64,000 nucleotides of DNA, from NCBI RefSeq assembly GCF_002356295.1, contig NZ_AP018042.1, positions 2,202,361 to 2,266,360 of the forward strand, read 5' to 3'. Origin of the DNA: Labilibaculum antarcticum (GTDB lineage: Bacteria > Bacteroidota > Bacteroidia > Bacteroidales > Marinifilaceae). Below the pieces are notes generated by a model. The model worked only from the letters and a program-made list of their open reading frames with translations. It was not told the origin of the DNA and did no database searches. Made by a program: the position numbers and the translations under genes. Of the stretch, positions 17,002 to 26,457 are shown piece by piece; position 1 is the first letter of the stretch, and each line of letters opens with the position of its first letter.

Positions 17002-18276
17002 ATGAACTATAGAGCTTACACGCTGAAAACCTTTAAAAATATCCATCAAATAAAGAGATTAAGCGAAGAACAAATTTTTGATATTGAAGTGGTTGGAGAG
17101 GTCCTTCCCTTTAAAGTAAACAATTATGTTGTTAATGAATTAATTGATTGGGATCATTTTGAAACAGATCCAATTTTCATCCTTACTTTTCCACAAAAAG
17201 ATATGCTTTCGAAAGAGCATTACAACAGGATAGCAAAATTAATTAGAGAAGAAGCACCAAAAAGAGATATCGCTATAGCAGCCAATCAGATCCGAATGGA
17301 ACTGAACCCCAACCCAGCAGGACAGGTTTACAATGTACCTGAATTAAACGGGACGAAATTGGTTGGAATTCAACACAAATACAACGAGACCATGTTGTTT
17401 TTCCCAACTCAGGGACAAACCTGTCATGCTTATTGTACTTTCTGTTTTAGATGGCCGCAATTCACCGGTATTAATGAATTGAAGTTCGCAATGAACCAGA
17501 TTGAGTTGGTCATTGAATACCTGAAAGCCAATCCTCAAATTACTGATTTGTTGTTTACAGGTGGTGATCCGATGGTGATGAAAACAAAAATATTTGAGCG
17601 ATACATCGATGCGATTTTTGAGGCAGACATCCCAAACTTAAGAACCATTAGAATTGGAACCAAAACTTTAGGTTATTGGCCCTATCGTTATACTACTGAC
17701 GAAGATGCACAACAACTGTTAAAAGTGTTCGAAAAGATCACCGATAGAGGTTTGAACCTATCTATTATGGCACATTTCAATCACATTAACGAGCTGAAAA
17801 CCGATGTTGTGGCTGAAGCAGTTAAAAATATACGCAAAACCGGAGCGGTAATCCGCACGCAATCGCCACTAATGAAGCATTTGAATGATGATGCTGATAT
17901 GTGGGCACGCATGTGGAGAAAACAAGTGGATATGGGAATGATTCCTTACTACATGTTTATTGCACGGGATACCGGAGCACGGGAATATTTTGCCGTGAGT
18001 TTAGAAGATGCCTATCATATTTTCAGAGAGGCATACATTCAGGTAAGCGGTGTTTGCCGAACAGTTCGCGGACCAAGCATGTCGGCAGATCCGGGAAAAG
18101 TACAAATTTCGGGGATTACCGAAATTAACGGAGAAAAGATATTTGTTTTGAAATTTATTCAGGCAAGAAATACTGACTGGGTAGGAAAACCATTCTTTGC
18201 CAAATACGATCCAAAAGCACTTTGGCTGGATGATTTGAAACCCGCTTTCGCGGATAAATTCATGTACGAGGAATAA
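17002..18276 (+). CDS. KamA-family radical SAM protein (lysine 2,3-aminomutase-like)
   Basis: The enzyme carries the radical SAM cluster motif CHAYCTFC (C141, C145, C148 counted from the ATG at 17002) and the GGDP motif LLFTGGDPMVM, both placed as in lysine 2,3-aminomutase. Near the C-terminus, VRGPSMSADPGK resembles the PLP-lysine loop of that family. It is 424 residues long, similar to KamA. The N-terminal ~110 residues differ from clostridial KamA, so the substrate (lysine, another amino acid, or a protein) is open. I chose ATG 17002 over the in-frame TTG at 16996. It stands alone between a promoter and a terminator. Confidence 0.85.
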   Translation: MNYRAYTLKTFKNIHQIKRLSEEQIFDIEVVGEVLPFKVNNYVVNELIDWDHFETDPIFILTFPQKDMLSKEHYNRIAKLIREEAPKRDIAIAANQIRMELNPNPAGQVYNVPELNGTKLVGIQHKYNETMLFFPTQGQTCHAYCTFCFRWPQFTGINELKFAMNQIELVIEYLKANPQITDLLFTGGDPMVMKTKIFERYIDAIFEADIPNLRTIRIGTKTLGYWPYRYTTDEDAQQLLKVFEKITDRGLNLSIMAHFNHINELKTDVVAEAVKNIRKTGAVIRTQSPLMKHLNDDADMWARMWRKQVDMGMIPYYMFIARDTGAREYFAVSLEDAYHIFREAYIQVSGVCRTVRGPSMSADPGKVQISGITEINGEKIFVLKFIQARNTDWVGKPFFAKYDPKALWLDDLKPAFADKFMYEE

Positions 18277-18300
18277 GAAATATTAGATTTGAAACTATTT

Positions 18301-18332
18301 AAAATGCCTTCTCGCTTGAGAAGGCATTTTTT
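18301..18332 (+). terminator. Terminator of the radical SAM gene
   Basis: A perfect 13-bp stem (18301-18313 with 18318-18330) around a GCTT loop ends in a T-run. Its mirror-image A-run lets it also stop transcription from the leftward gene at 18347. Confidence 0.85.
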
Positions 18333-18346
18333 ACAATCTATTGTTT

Positions 18347-18769
18347 CTAAAAGTTGATACTGAAACCTATTTTAGGAAGTAGTTTTGTGTCATCCTCCAA
18401 ATCTGTTTTAAGCTCCACCCCTAATAGTAAAGTTATATTTTCGCTTATAATATTGTTTTTACACAAGTATACAGGCAAACGAAAATAAGCAAATTCCCTA
18501 TCAGACATTGAAGCTCCTATTCCCCACGATAAATTCATATTTAAATCCTCTCTAAAAGGAATATCATTTCGCAAAAATAAAGAATACTCTGATACACTAT
18601 AATAGTCATCATTTGATTGTAGTCTTATTTCAGGATAAAATTTACTGCTGGTAAATGCAGCAACTCCCAATTCATTTTTACTGTAATAACTTGCTCTCCA
18701 ATTTGTAGTTTGTGAGAATGCTGTTACTCCAAATCCTAGAATCAATAATAAGAATAATGTCTTTTTCAT
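18347..18769 (-). CDS. Small exported beta-rich protein (outer-membrane-like), function unknown
   Basis: With the start at 18769 (MKKTLFLLLILGFG) the protein is 140 residues, has a signal peptide ending TAFSQ, alternating hydrophobic/polar strands and a C-terminal phenylalanine (GFSINF), all features of small outer-membrane beta-barrel proteins. A longer frame to 18850 exists but adds a non-signal-like extension overlapping the upstream gene, so I reject it. It lies 77 bp downstream of the TIG-domain lipoprotein on the same strand and may be co-expressed with it. I recognise no family. Confidence 0.65.
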   Translation of the reverse strand: MKKTLFLLLILGFGVTAFSQTTNWRASYYSKNELGVAAFTSSKFYPEIRLQSNDDYYSVSEYSLFLRNDIPFREDLNMNLSWGIGASMSDREFAYFRLPVYLCKNNIISENITLLLGVELKTDLEDDTKLLPKIGFSINF

Positions 18770-18846
18770 TTTTTGAAAAAATTCGCACTGTAAATAACAA
18801 TTAGCCAAAGATACTTTCATAAATATCTTTAGCTCATATCTGGATT

Positions 18847-20064
18847 TCAATTGTATATTGCAAATGGATAGCCTAACCAGATATTCTGATTATCCTTGAA
18901 CATTACTTCACTTGTAGTCTTATTATTCAAATTTACTTTGAACATTCTTTCTGTTCCACCGATATCATCACCTTCATATTCTAAAAAGAAAACAATTTCA
19001 TTTCCAGTTTTACAATAGCAAGCATTAGCATACCACTCTTCACCATCCTCAAATTGAATAAATAATTCATCTGTTCCTTTTTCAAGATCAATTTTCAAAA
19101 GACTTTCCTTGTTATTATCAGAACTAACACCAAAAACCTGATCATCACCAGCAGTAATAATACGACAAAAGTGTTTAGGATAGTTTAAAGAAATCATTTT
19201 CACCGTTTTCTCTGAAAAATCCAAACTCATCAATTTATAATCATCATCATAACTTTCCCCATTTAGAAACAGCATCTTCTTTCCACCATCATAAATTGCA
19301 GTACCATAAAGCATATATCCTTCAACCGTAGCTAGTAATTCCAGTTCCTTTGTATCCATATTCAGCTTATTAATCGTTGAATATGAGCCTAAATCCATTG
19401 AGGATTCATATTTCTTCACAAGATAAACTTCACTAATACCATCCGAGATTAAATCCAGATTCTCAAGCTCATCAATTTCCCCAAAGTCATATTCTATAAG
19501 TTCCTTTGTTTCAACATTGATTTTAAGAATTTTGTATTGATCCACAGGCCATTCAGGACGAACTGCAACCAACAATTCTTTCGTCTTGCTCAAATAACAT
19601 AACGAACTATACATCATGTCTACATCATTTGCAATCTTAGGTAACTCCATAAAAGGTGTTTCTTCTCCCGTTACCGGATCAATAGTCACGATAAAATCAC
19701 CACCATCATAATAAATGCATTTCATAAGAAACATCTTCTCTTCCAACACCTTTAAAACACCAAAATCAATACTTTTTTCATCGACTGCAACAGTCAGATT
19801 TCCTGTTTTTGCTTCTTTGGGAAGAATCAGCGTAAGCTGAGAAGCCGTAGCTTCTGCAACAGGAATTACCAGTTCATTTAACTTTACCCGATTTTCTTCT
19901 TTTACTGTACTAAATCCTACACCCGAAATAGTAAGCTCATCGCCAGCTTTGGCTTCTGTAACACTAAGCTTCCCAGCTACCAGTTCAATAGTATCATCAC
20001 TATCCGAACAGGAAAAATTGAGCGCCCCTACAAGGCACACCAATAAGAGTAATTTTATTTTCAT
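18847..20064 (-). CDS. IPT/TIG-domain lipoprotein with beta-propeller-like region
   Basis: The 405-residue protein has an SPII signal with lipobox LNFSC (Cys at ~19) followed by SDSDD, so it should be lipidated. Residues ~30-108 form an IPT/TIG immunoglobulin-like domain (GDELTISGVGFS, NRVKLNELVIPVAEAT). The rest has repeated strands with Asp/Lys-rich turns (YKILKINVETKEL, YSTINKLNMDTKEL, YKLMSLDFSEKTV, SLLKIDLEKGTDEL), the look of a six- or seven-bladed propeller. The role is probably surface or periplasmic binding. No enzyme motif is visible. Confidence 0.75.
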   Translation of the reverse strand: MKIKLLLLVCLVGALNFSCSDSDDTIELVAGKLSVTEAKAGDELTISGVGFSTVKEENRVKLNELVIPVAEATASQLTLILPKEAKTGNLTVAVDEKSIDFGVLKVLEEKMFLMKCIYYDGGDFIVTIDPVTGEETPFMELPKIANDVDMMYSSLCYLSKTKELLVAVRPEWPVDQYKILKINVETKELIEYDFGEIDELENLDLISDGISEVYLVKKYESSMDLGSYSTINKLNMDTKELELLATVEGYMLYGTAIYDGGKKMLFLNGESYDDDYKLMSLDFSEKTVKMISLNYPKHFCRIITAGDDQVFGVSSDNNKESLLKIDLEKGTDELFIQFEDGEEWYANACYCKTGNEIVFFLEYEGDDIGGTERMFKVNLNNKTTSEVMFKDNQNIWLGYPFAIYN

Positions 20065-20231
20065 TAGTCTGTATTTTGTGAAAGTTAAAAGCCTACTCTT
20101 TCGAACAGGCCTTATTTAATAAAACATTGACTAATGTAAAACAATTTATCCTGCAAGCATAGCTTAACAGGCCTAAATTATACTGTTTATAATGAGTTTA
20201 AGAAAGGGTAAACATTTTAATTCAAACACAA

Positions 20232-20732
20232 CTATTTACTTAACAGGCGAATAGCCTCATCGTAAGAATGGGGAAGCTTTTTATTCAGAACTGTTCCATT
20301 TCTGTCGACCAAAAAGAACACCGGAATGGCCCGGGTAAATATCTCATCCTTCGGAAAACTTTTTTCCAAGAGGAACTGAATGCCTAAATTTTGAAACACG
20401 CCTTTATCGGGACCTGTGAAATTGAGTAGGTAGGAATTCTCTTGCAAAGCAGCGGCGGAAAGTAAAGAATCGACTTCTGCTTTGTTTTTACTTGCTGCGA
20501 TTAGGAGTATCTGATATTCAGAGGTATCGATACTTTCCTGCAGGCGGGGAAGCGTTTCAGCCAAAGTCTTGCGACAGCCACTGCACCAGGTTGTCCAAAT
20601 GTACACCAGGGTTTTGTCCTTTTGGGAGATTAGATGAGTCAATTTCGCGGAATCGATCAATTGTTCCCTTTCGGTAGTGTTTGAGCAGGAAAGGGCTCCT
20701 AACAATAGGCTAATGGCTAATAGGTATCTCAT
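20232..20732 (-). CDS. TlpA-like thioredoxin-fold lipoprotein
   Basis: Starting at the ATG at 20732 (MRYLLAISLLLGALSC) gives 166 residues with a lipobox cysteine at 16. The thioredoxin fold has the active site TTWCSGC (C50, C53), a variant of the usual CGPC, and the cis-proline region AIPVFFLVDRNG. It is probably a periplasm-facing thiol reductase. A longer start at 20762 would add ten residues before the signal. It stands apart from its neighbours by gaps of ~100-170 bp. Confidence 0.85.
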   Translation of the reverse strand: MRYLLAISLLLGALSCSNTTEREQLIDSAKLTHLISQKDKTLVYIWTTWCSGCRKTLAETLPRLQESIDTSEYQILLIAASKNKAEVDSLLSAAALQENSYLLNFTGPDKGVFQNLGIQFLLEKSFPKDEIFTRAIPVFFLVDRNGTVLNKKLPHSYDEAIRLLSK

Positions 20733-20834
20733 GGCAAGCAATTTTGTAAACAAAAGATACAAATTTTATGATTGCCTTTGCATAAGGGCTCCCCTTCGCC
20801 TATTAAAATCAGTCCCCTGCTCAACAGATCAATT

Positions 20835-21497
20835 CTAATGGGTAATTTCCTCATCACTTAGCACACCCGAGAACTCATCATTTTCAAAGTCTTCTTTGTT
20901 GAGCCAATAATCAGAGGTGATTAGCTGATACCTATTCTCTCCCATGGGCTTTAACTCCCAGATAATGCTGTTGGCATCTTTCAATTCATTCTCCGAATCG
21001 AGTTGCTCATCAAACAATCGTTTCAACAAACTTCTTTCTGATAACAAATCACTGATGGTTCGTAAAACAATCTCTTTTGTAATGTCGATTTTGCTCTTAA
21101 AAATAAGTTCGATGTCGATAACAGATGCAAGTATTTTAGGGAACTTGCCATTGTAAGTCTCGTATAGAAATTGGTTAATGCTGAATAGCGGATAATGCAG
21201 GGAAATATCAGAATATTCCTCCGAAACCTTATCTTCCAGCATTTCATGCGATAGATTTTGAATTTGACCTTCCTTTAAGAAGTCGCTTAGCTTGTATCTC
21301 AAAAGAATTTCAGCCGCTTCATTTGGCTCAAAATCTGAAATGGCCATGGTCAGCATTTCCAACAAGTCCGCTTCCGGAAGGCTTTCTGCATCCGCATAAT
21401 CGAACAGTTCGAGCAAATTGATGTAATCTACTTTTGTCCAGTATCCCTCAATCTTTTCAACAGATTTTATTTTTTCAAGTCTGATTGTAAAATTCAT
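20835..21497 (-). CDS. Conserved-looking hypothetical protein
   Basis: This is a 220-residue acidic, Leu/Glu/Asp-rich, mostly alpha-helical protein with no signal peptide or membrane segment. The N-terminal half has helix pairs such as LLEMLTMAISDFEPNEAAEILL and the C-terminus is strongly acidic (LSDEEITH). I recognise no family. Codon use looks normal for the window. Clean ATG and spacing support it being a real gene. Confidence 0.6.
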   Translation of the reverse strand: MNFTIRLEKIKSVEKIEGYWTKVDYINLLELFDYADAESLPEADLLEMLTMAISDFEPNEAAEILLRYKLSDFLKEGQIQNLSHEMLEDKVSEEYSDISLHYPLFSINQFLYETYNGKFPKILASVIDIELIFKSKIDITKEIVLRTISDLLSERSLLKRLFDEQLDSENELKDANSIIWELKPMGENRYQLITSDYWLNKEDFENDEFSGVLSDEEITH

Positions 21498-21880
21498 CTT
21501 CTCTTTTTTAAATTGTTTTCAATGGCAGTTTGCCTACAACTTAGTAAACTGCTTAGTTGAGTATTGTATCAAATTAACATCAAAACCAATCTTCTAAAAT
21601 GTTTCTTTTTAGCTATATCTTCGTTAAAAAAATGCAAGGTAACGCGGCTATCTCTTACTTTTTTGCCTTGATCTAGCTAAAAACTATTCCATTTTAAGTA
21701 AAGATCATTTTGAAATTAAATTGATATTAAATGTAGCAGTTTTAAGTACGCACAACACTTGAAGTCTAAAATAAATACGCAGGAAAACAGAACTTGAAAA
21801 TCCACTTGAAGCAAGTGGTTATCAGCCTTATATTTTGAAATGGCAGAGGGATGTGTGCCGCTTTCTTTTGGCAGAATTTG
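21498..21880. other. Intergenic region, nothing recognised
   Basis: This AT-rich gap of 383 bp between two leftward hypothetical genes shows no ORF, tRNA or convincing terminator. Confidence 0.5.
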
Positions 21881-22480
21881 TTATGAAATGATCTTCAGAT
21901 TCACCAGGCTATCAATCAGAAATATATGCATGTTGATTAATCCAACAATAAAGTCTTTGCTACCCGCTCTTCGCTGAATTACAGTGAGCAATTCTGCTTT
22001 TTTCGATTCCACTATCGTTTCATAAGAGAGAGAATAGACATTGTACTCTAAAAGGGATTTTTGGAATTTGGGCTCCAATAACTGCCTTGCCAACCTGGGT
22101 TGGCTGCTTTTAATTAAGTAGCGCTTGTCGAATTCATCCGAGCCTACCTCTATTTCGGGCTTGCCAAACTTCTTTAGAATCCTTTCCATAAAATCCTCCC
22201 AGCTAAGCATCAAATCAAAGTCCATTCTTGAAGCGAAAGTGACCCGGAATTTTAAGGGGCGCGAGTCGGAAACCGAAATGTTGATTTGCCACTTTTTATA
22301 AGGAATCGTGATGTTATGAATTTCAAGTGCGTGACTGGAATCCGATTTTATTTTAAACTCCCCATGGTAGGTTTTTGCAATCTCTTTCCACATTTCTCTT
22401 TTCGAGAAATTGTCAGTATATCCATGGGATGGAGTCTCCAATAGTTTTTCAATTTTAGTCTTATCTTCTTCTTTACTCAT
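21881..22480 (-). CDS. Hypothetical protein, possibly DUF3137-like
   Basis: The 199-residue protein has no N-terminal signal. It contains a beta-rich centre (HALEIHNITIPYKKWQINISVSDS) and a C-terminal helix of hydrophobic character (FIVGLINMHIFLIDSLVNLKII). The pattern, with an early charged helix and a region describing a substrate-independent beta-sheet, is loosely like DUF3137 proteins, but I am not sure. The function is unknown. Confidence 0.5.
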   Translation of the reverse strand: MSKEEDKTKIEKLLETPSHGYTDNFSKREMWKEIAKTYHGEFKIKSDSSHALEIHNITIPYKKWQINISVSDSRPLKFRVTFASRMDFDLMLSWEDFMERILKKFGKPEIEVGSDEFDKRYLIKSSQPRLARQLLEPKFQKSLLEYNVYSLSYETIVESKKAELLTVIQRRAGSKDFIVGLINMHIFLIDSLVNLKIIS

Positions 22481-22544
22481 GATAAGTAGGGCTAAGGGAG
22501 TTGGTCTGGTAAGATCAAGTTACTTTTAGAGGGGCTGACAATTG

Positions 22545-22675
22545 CTAGATGGATAGTGTGGCATTAGAAATCAATTTCTCTTCCTGATCCTCACAGAGTC
22601 AAATCTCTGATTTGGCGGAGCTGCGAAACTGACGAAACTCGTGTAACAGTGTCACCGCCACATTATCTATACTAG
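22545..22675. repeat. 131-bp segment bounded by imperfect inverted repeats
   Basis: CTAGATGGATAGTGTGGC at 22545-22562 is matched on the opposite strand at 22657-22675, with one gap and two mismatches. The inside is non-coding. This could be a decayed small mobile element. No target-site duplication is obvious. Confidence 0.4.
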
Positions 22676-22692
22676 CGTGTTACCGATAGTAA

Positions 22693-23988
22693 CTATTTAC
22701 CTTTCTTTTTCATGATTTCCATTATCCTGCGAAATCTTTCTATATCTGATTCCTCATCACTAGCACCATAGAATTTCTTTAAAAGATCAGATTCTGATAT
22801 TTTATCTTCTATACTGTCTATGTTTTTATAAGATTTCTGCCACAATTCATCATCCCATTTATTTAATTTAATTCTTTCATCTAAATCAACAGAGTTATCT
22901 TCTTTCTTATACCATGATAAAAACGGATCCTTTTCATCAGTTTTGATTTTATTACCTAATTTAAATTTAGAAATAATATCGTTATAATTATCAAGTTGCT
23001 CTGCTTCACTCTTCATTAATTCATTCTGTAATCTTTCAGACAATTTGAACTTATAAAGTTTGTCAATTTCATTAATTGAACTGTCACTAATCACTAATTC
23101 AAGAGTTCGTTTACCCTCCTCTAAAAATGACGAAGTATTATACATATGAAATAAATTTATATCTGAAGTATTATAAATTTCTGATTGAAGATTTGCATGA
23201 GGACCGACTCGTTTTTTTCCACGAGAATTAATAATATACCACCAATCTTCTTTGGCATCATCAGTAATAAAAATAACATTCTTAATAGTATCCTCCTTAG
23301 CTTTTTTTATTATCTGCTTCCATAATATTAGATCACCAAATTTTCTTTCATACTTAATGTTATCGTATGTAAACGAGGATTGCTCATCTTTTTCTTTAAT
23401 TGAATCTTTATATCCAGGAGGAATTTCATTTTTGTACCTGTCTTCTCCCTCACTTTGTATTAAGTTAATTTCTTCTTGGTCTTTAGGTTTTAAACCAACT
23501 TTATTCTCAAATAATTCATTAAGTTTTTCTCTGATATTATCATGAGACCTAACACAAGGCTGTTTGTCATCCCAATGATTCAATGATTTTTTATAGTTAG
23601 CTATTAACTTAGATATGTCTTTTTGAAGTTTGTCTGTGTTCTCACTAAGTTTTGGAAACCTTCTTTCAAGGCTTAATTGCTTTATATCCCCACTAAATAC
23701 TTTTTCAATTTTTGTTAAGCTATCATCAACCTTATTGAAAACAGCTTTTTCGTTACGGATAACAGCTAACCTCCTTCTTTGATACTCTAATCCTACATGA
23801 TATGGTATCCAGATTTGGTCTTGAATTTCTTCTAAAACCTCAAAAAAGTCTTCTCTTGTTTTTTCAGCATAACTATACAAGTTTAAAAATATATTTGTAT
23901 CAAATACAAAAATTGTTTCATTGCTCTTCCAAGCACTATTTAGCTCTTCTGAATTTGGTGTATAGTACCCTTTGAATTGATTCTTCAT
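22693..23988 (-). CDS. PIN-like domain protein (PIN_8/DUF4935 type), putative nuclease
   Basis: The 431-residue cytoplasmic protein has a PIN-like nuclease core interrupted by a ~150-residue charged coiled insert. The acidic residues are visible: D30 in FVFDTNIFLNLY, E68 in VGLEYQRRR, D219 in ERKFGDLILW, and D243-D244 in FITDDAKEDWW. This set matches the PIN_8 family. Members are often in phage-defence or toxin-like loci. The C-terminal ~130 residues are helical and lack known motifs. Its neighbour upstream on the same strand is a coiled-coil membrane protein. AT content is higher than in the flanking housekeeping genes, which fits an accessory origin. Confidence 0.75.
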   Translation of the reverse strand: MKNQFKGYYTPNSEELNSAWKSNETIFVFDTNIFLNLYSYAEKTREDFFEVLEEIQDQIWIPYHVGLEYQRRRLAVIRNEKAVFNKVDDSLTKIEKVFSGDIKQLSLERRFPKLSENTDKLQKDISKLIANYKKSLNHWDDKQPCVRSHDNIREKLNELFENKVGLKPKDQEEINLIQSEGEDRYKNEIPPGYKDSIKEKDEQSSFTYDNIKYERKFGDLILWKQIIKKAKEDTIKNVIFITDDAKEDWWYIINSRGKKRVGPHANLQSEIYNTSDINLFHMYNTSSFLEEGKRTLELVISDSSINEIDKLYKFKLSERLQNELMKSEAEQLDNYNDIISKFKLGNKIKTDEKDPFLSWYKKEDNSVDLDERIKLNKWDDELWQKSYKNIDSIEDKISESDLLKKFYGASDEESDIERFRRIMEIMKKKGK

Positions 23989-24286
23989 TCTTGTTTATTT
24001 TTATTCTGACTAACGGTAAATTTGTTAACCTTCAAATTACCACTTAAAAAGTGTAAACCATGTCCCTTTACCATACCCAATTATCGCTAACGGTCTTGCT
24101 TTGTTTCGTGGGCGATTTAAAGTAATTGCCTTATCAATGCGCTAAGTAAGCAAGCCTAGTAAAATTGTTTATATTTTTGAGCAAGTCAAATTTACAAAGC
24201 TTGCTGATTTTTATTAGTTGCTCTAAACTTTCAAACTGCTCATCAACACCCATGATAATTTAGCTTTTTTTACCGCCTGTATTTTA
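23989..24286. other. Intergenic region with repeated CCGTTAG words
   Basis: On the minus strand CCGTTAG occurs twice about 80 bp apart (near 24094 and 24012), just ahead of the PIN-like gene, with a CACTT...AAGTG hairpin between them. No coding region is supported. Confidence 0.45.
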
Positions 24287-25615
24287 TTATTTTTTAGTTA
24301 ATCCAATTATTTTTTGAGTCACATCTAACACCATTTCGACTCCTGATTTAACTCCTCCATCAACATCTTTTTCATTCTTTGATCTTTTTCGAAGAGGATC
24401 TTGGTGGATTTCAGATAATGCTAATTGAATGTAAGCTTTATATTCATCTGAATTACTTTGACCATTATTTAATTGTTCTGAGAATCCTACAATTGATTTC
24501 GCAAGTACTAGTTTATACGAATAATCTTCTATAACATTCTTTTGACGAATAAATTGGTTTGCACAAAATATAGCGCCTGTGATTGTGAATGAAGTTAAAA
24601 CAACTCTACCTATAGTTGCTGTTATATCATTGTGACCAGAAAGAACAATCCATACTCCAATACCTAATGTAAGCGCTAAGAAGATGGCTGCTCCCCATAA
24701 CCACCGATCATACTTGCTTTTCTCTATTTTATCAAGTTGTGCTTGAAAAGATGCACTTAAACCTCTAGCTGTATTATACTGCAAAGCCTTTTGAGCTTCA
24801 ATTATTGTGTTTTTTGCTTTCTGATTTAAGTCCTCTCGCTCTTTTTCAAAATCGTTGATATGTTGTCTATATTCTTCAGTCTTATCATAAATACTATCTA
24901 ATTGTTCTTGTCTTTTTTCGACTCTATCTTCAAATTTTTGAATCTTTGCTCTACTTCCTTTTGCTTCTTCCAATTGTTCTTCTGTAGTCTCAACAATTTG
25001 AGTTGCAGTAGCAATAAGTTCATCCCCTTTACTAACCTTCGCACTCAAAGTCGATATTTGATCTAGGATTACGCTGTTCTTATCATCTGTGTCAATAATC
25101 TTTTCATTCAAGTTTTCCAACAAGACAGATAGCTCTTCATTTTTCTCGGTTAAACTAGATAAAAGTTCCTCATTTTTAGATTTAGTTTCCTTGAACTGTT
25201 CAATCTCAGATTCCAATGTCTGTTTATGCACAATAACTTTAGACAATTCTTCATCGAAATCCAAAAGTCGTTGTTGCGTATATCTTACATGGAAAGGTCT
25301 AATCGCAACTTTCAAATTATCAAGATACTGCCAAAATTGGGTAGGAGAGTTTATGTAAGACTGAACATTTTTTAAAGAACTTAGTATGTTTTGTCGTTCT
25401 TGATAGGTAGATAATTTTAAAAATTGATTAGGTGCTTTAGTTAATGTTGTCAAATCTGTCAACAAGCAATCTAAACCTCCCAGTAAACCACGATAGGAAT
25501 ACTCAGATTCTTTTCCAAACATAGAATCTTTATGCACCGATTTATCAATTTTAGCTATCTGCTCTTTAAGAGTGTTTTTTAACTCTCTAATCTGGGTGAT
25601 ACTTGTTAATTCCAT
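24287..25615 (-). CDS. Long coiled-coil protein with two transmembrane helices, function unknown
   Basis: The 442-residue protein has a helical N-terminal domain (~1-115), a long coiled coil (~118-280, rich in Glu, Lys, Leu and Gln), two close membrane helices (WLWGAAIFLALTLGIGVWIV at ~305-325 and VVLTSFTITGAIFC at ~338-352), and a cytoplasmic C-terminal tail (~355-442). This membrane-anchored coiled-coil architecture recurs in bacterial defence loci as a sensor or effector part, but I know no named family for it. It lies 298 bp upstream of the PIN-like gene on the same strand. Confidence 0.7.
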   Translation of the reverse strand: MELTSITQIRELKNTLKEQIAKIDKSVHKDSMFGKESEYSYRGLLGGLDCLLTDLTTLTKAPNQFLKLSTYQERQNILSSLKNVQSYINSPTQFWQYLDNLKVAIRPFHVRYTQQRLLDFDEELSKVIVHKQTLESEIEQFKETKSKNEELLSSLTEKNEELSVLLENLNEKIIDTDDKNSVILDQISTLSAKVSKGDELIATATQIVETTEEQLEEAKGSRAKIQKFEDRVEKRQEQLDSIYDKTEEYRQHINDFEKEREDLNQKAKNTIIEAQKALQYNTARGLSASFQAQLDKIEKSKYDRWLWGAAIFLALTLGIGVWIVLSGHNDITATIGRVVLTSFTITGAIFCANQFIRQKNVIEDYSYKLVLAKSIVGFSEQLNNGQSNSDEYKAYIQLALSEIHQDPLRKRSKNEKDVDGGVKSGVEMVLDVTQKIIGLTKK

Positions 25616-26457
25616 AATTCAATTTTACTGAATGATATCATTGTATTGCCACTAACTTCTTTTATATGTGCACCGCTACACATCTTTTTACTATATCGAA
25701 TTGAAAGGTGCACGAAACATAGGGTATAAGTGTGTGTTGTGTACCCGTAACCAATTTGCAAGGCTAAACTTAGCAAATTATCATCACTAATGGCGTGCTA
25801 TTTATAAAATTCAGAACAGTAGCAGTAGTTTGTATTACCAATTGAACGGACCGCCATTGGATATTCAACCATAAATAGTTTTACACCTACTAGCATTCAT
25901 CGGAGTTGTACAGCTGAGTGCTAAAATAAGCCATTCCTCTTCGGCATTGGGCAAGTGAAATATAAATTGGCGGATTTCCGATCGGAGCTGGGCATTTTGC
26001 TGCAGAATTGAGCGTTTCTCTTCGGCGGCCTTCAATTCGAAGACAAATCATTTGGTGTAAAAACAGGCTTCGCATGTAAATTTAGTCATCCCATTGGAGG
26101 AATGGTTCCCTGATCGATACAGAAACAGCAGTTAAACACATTTACGCACTCTATTTTACCATATCCTAAACAAAAAATCAATAAAAAAATAATCCGGCGG
26201 AAAGCCCGAACTTATTAGGGATTTAAAAGCATGCCACTAGGAGAATCATAATATCTTGAAGTTAAACGCTATTACTGTTAGCTTAATTTTGCAGCTTAGG
26301 TATTCCTTAGCCCGAAGAGCATAGTACAATATATTATTTACTCGGAAGTCTTACACGGTTTTAAAACCTGTTGGCCTAAGCTTCACGAAACTCAAATAGA
26401 GCATGACAGCTATCTTCTTACACATTTAGGAGCTGCAAGCTTGGTGAAATCGGGTTC
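25616..26457. other. Gene-free stretch with imperfect inverted repeats
   Basis: No convincing gene is present. Near the left side are short inverted repeats: GTGCACC with GGTGCAC, GGGTA with TACCC, and TTTGC with GCAAA (25660-25780). A 61-codon minus-strand frame at 25890-26075 has no recognisable features. The DNA resembles decayed accessory sequence. Confidence 0.5.

Noticed and set aside
25890-26075. 61-codon minus-strand frame
   Set aside because: It has no recognisable features and lies in decayed accessory DNA; it cannot be supported as a gene.
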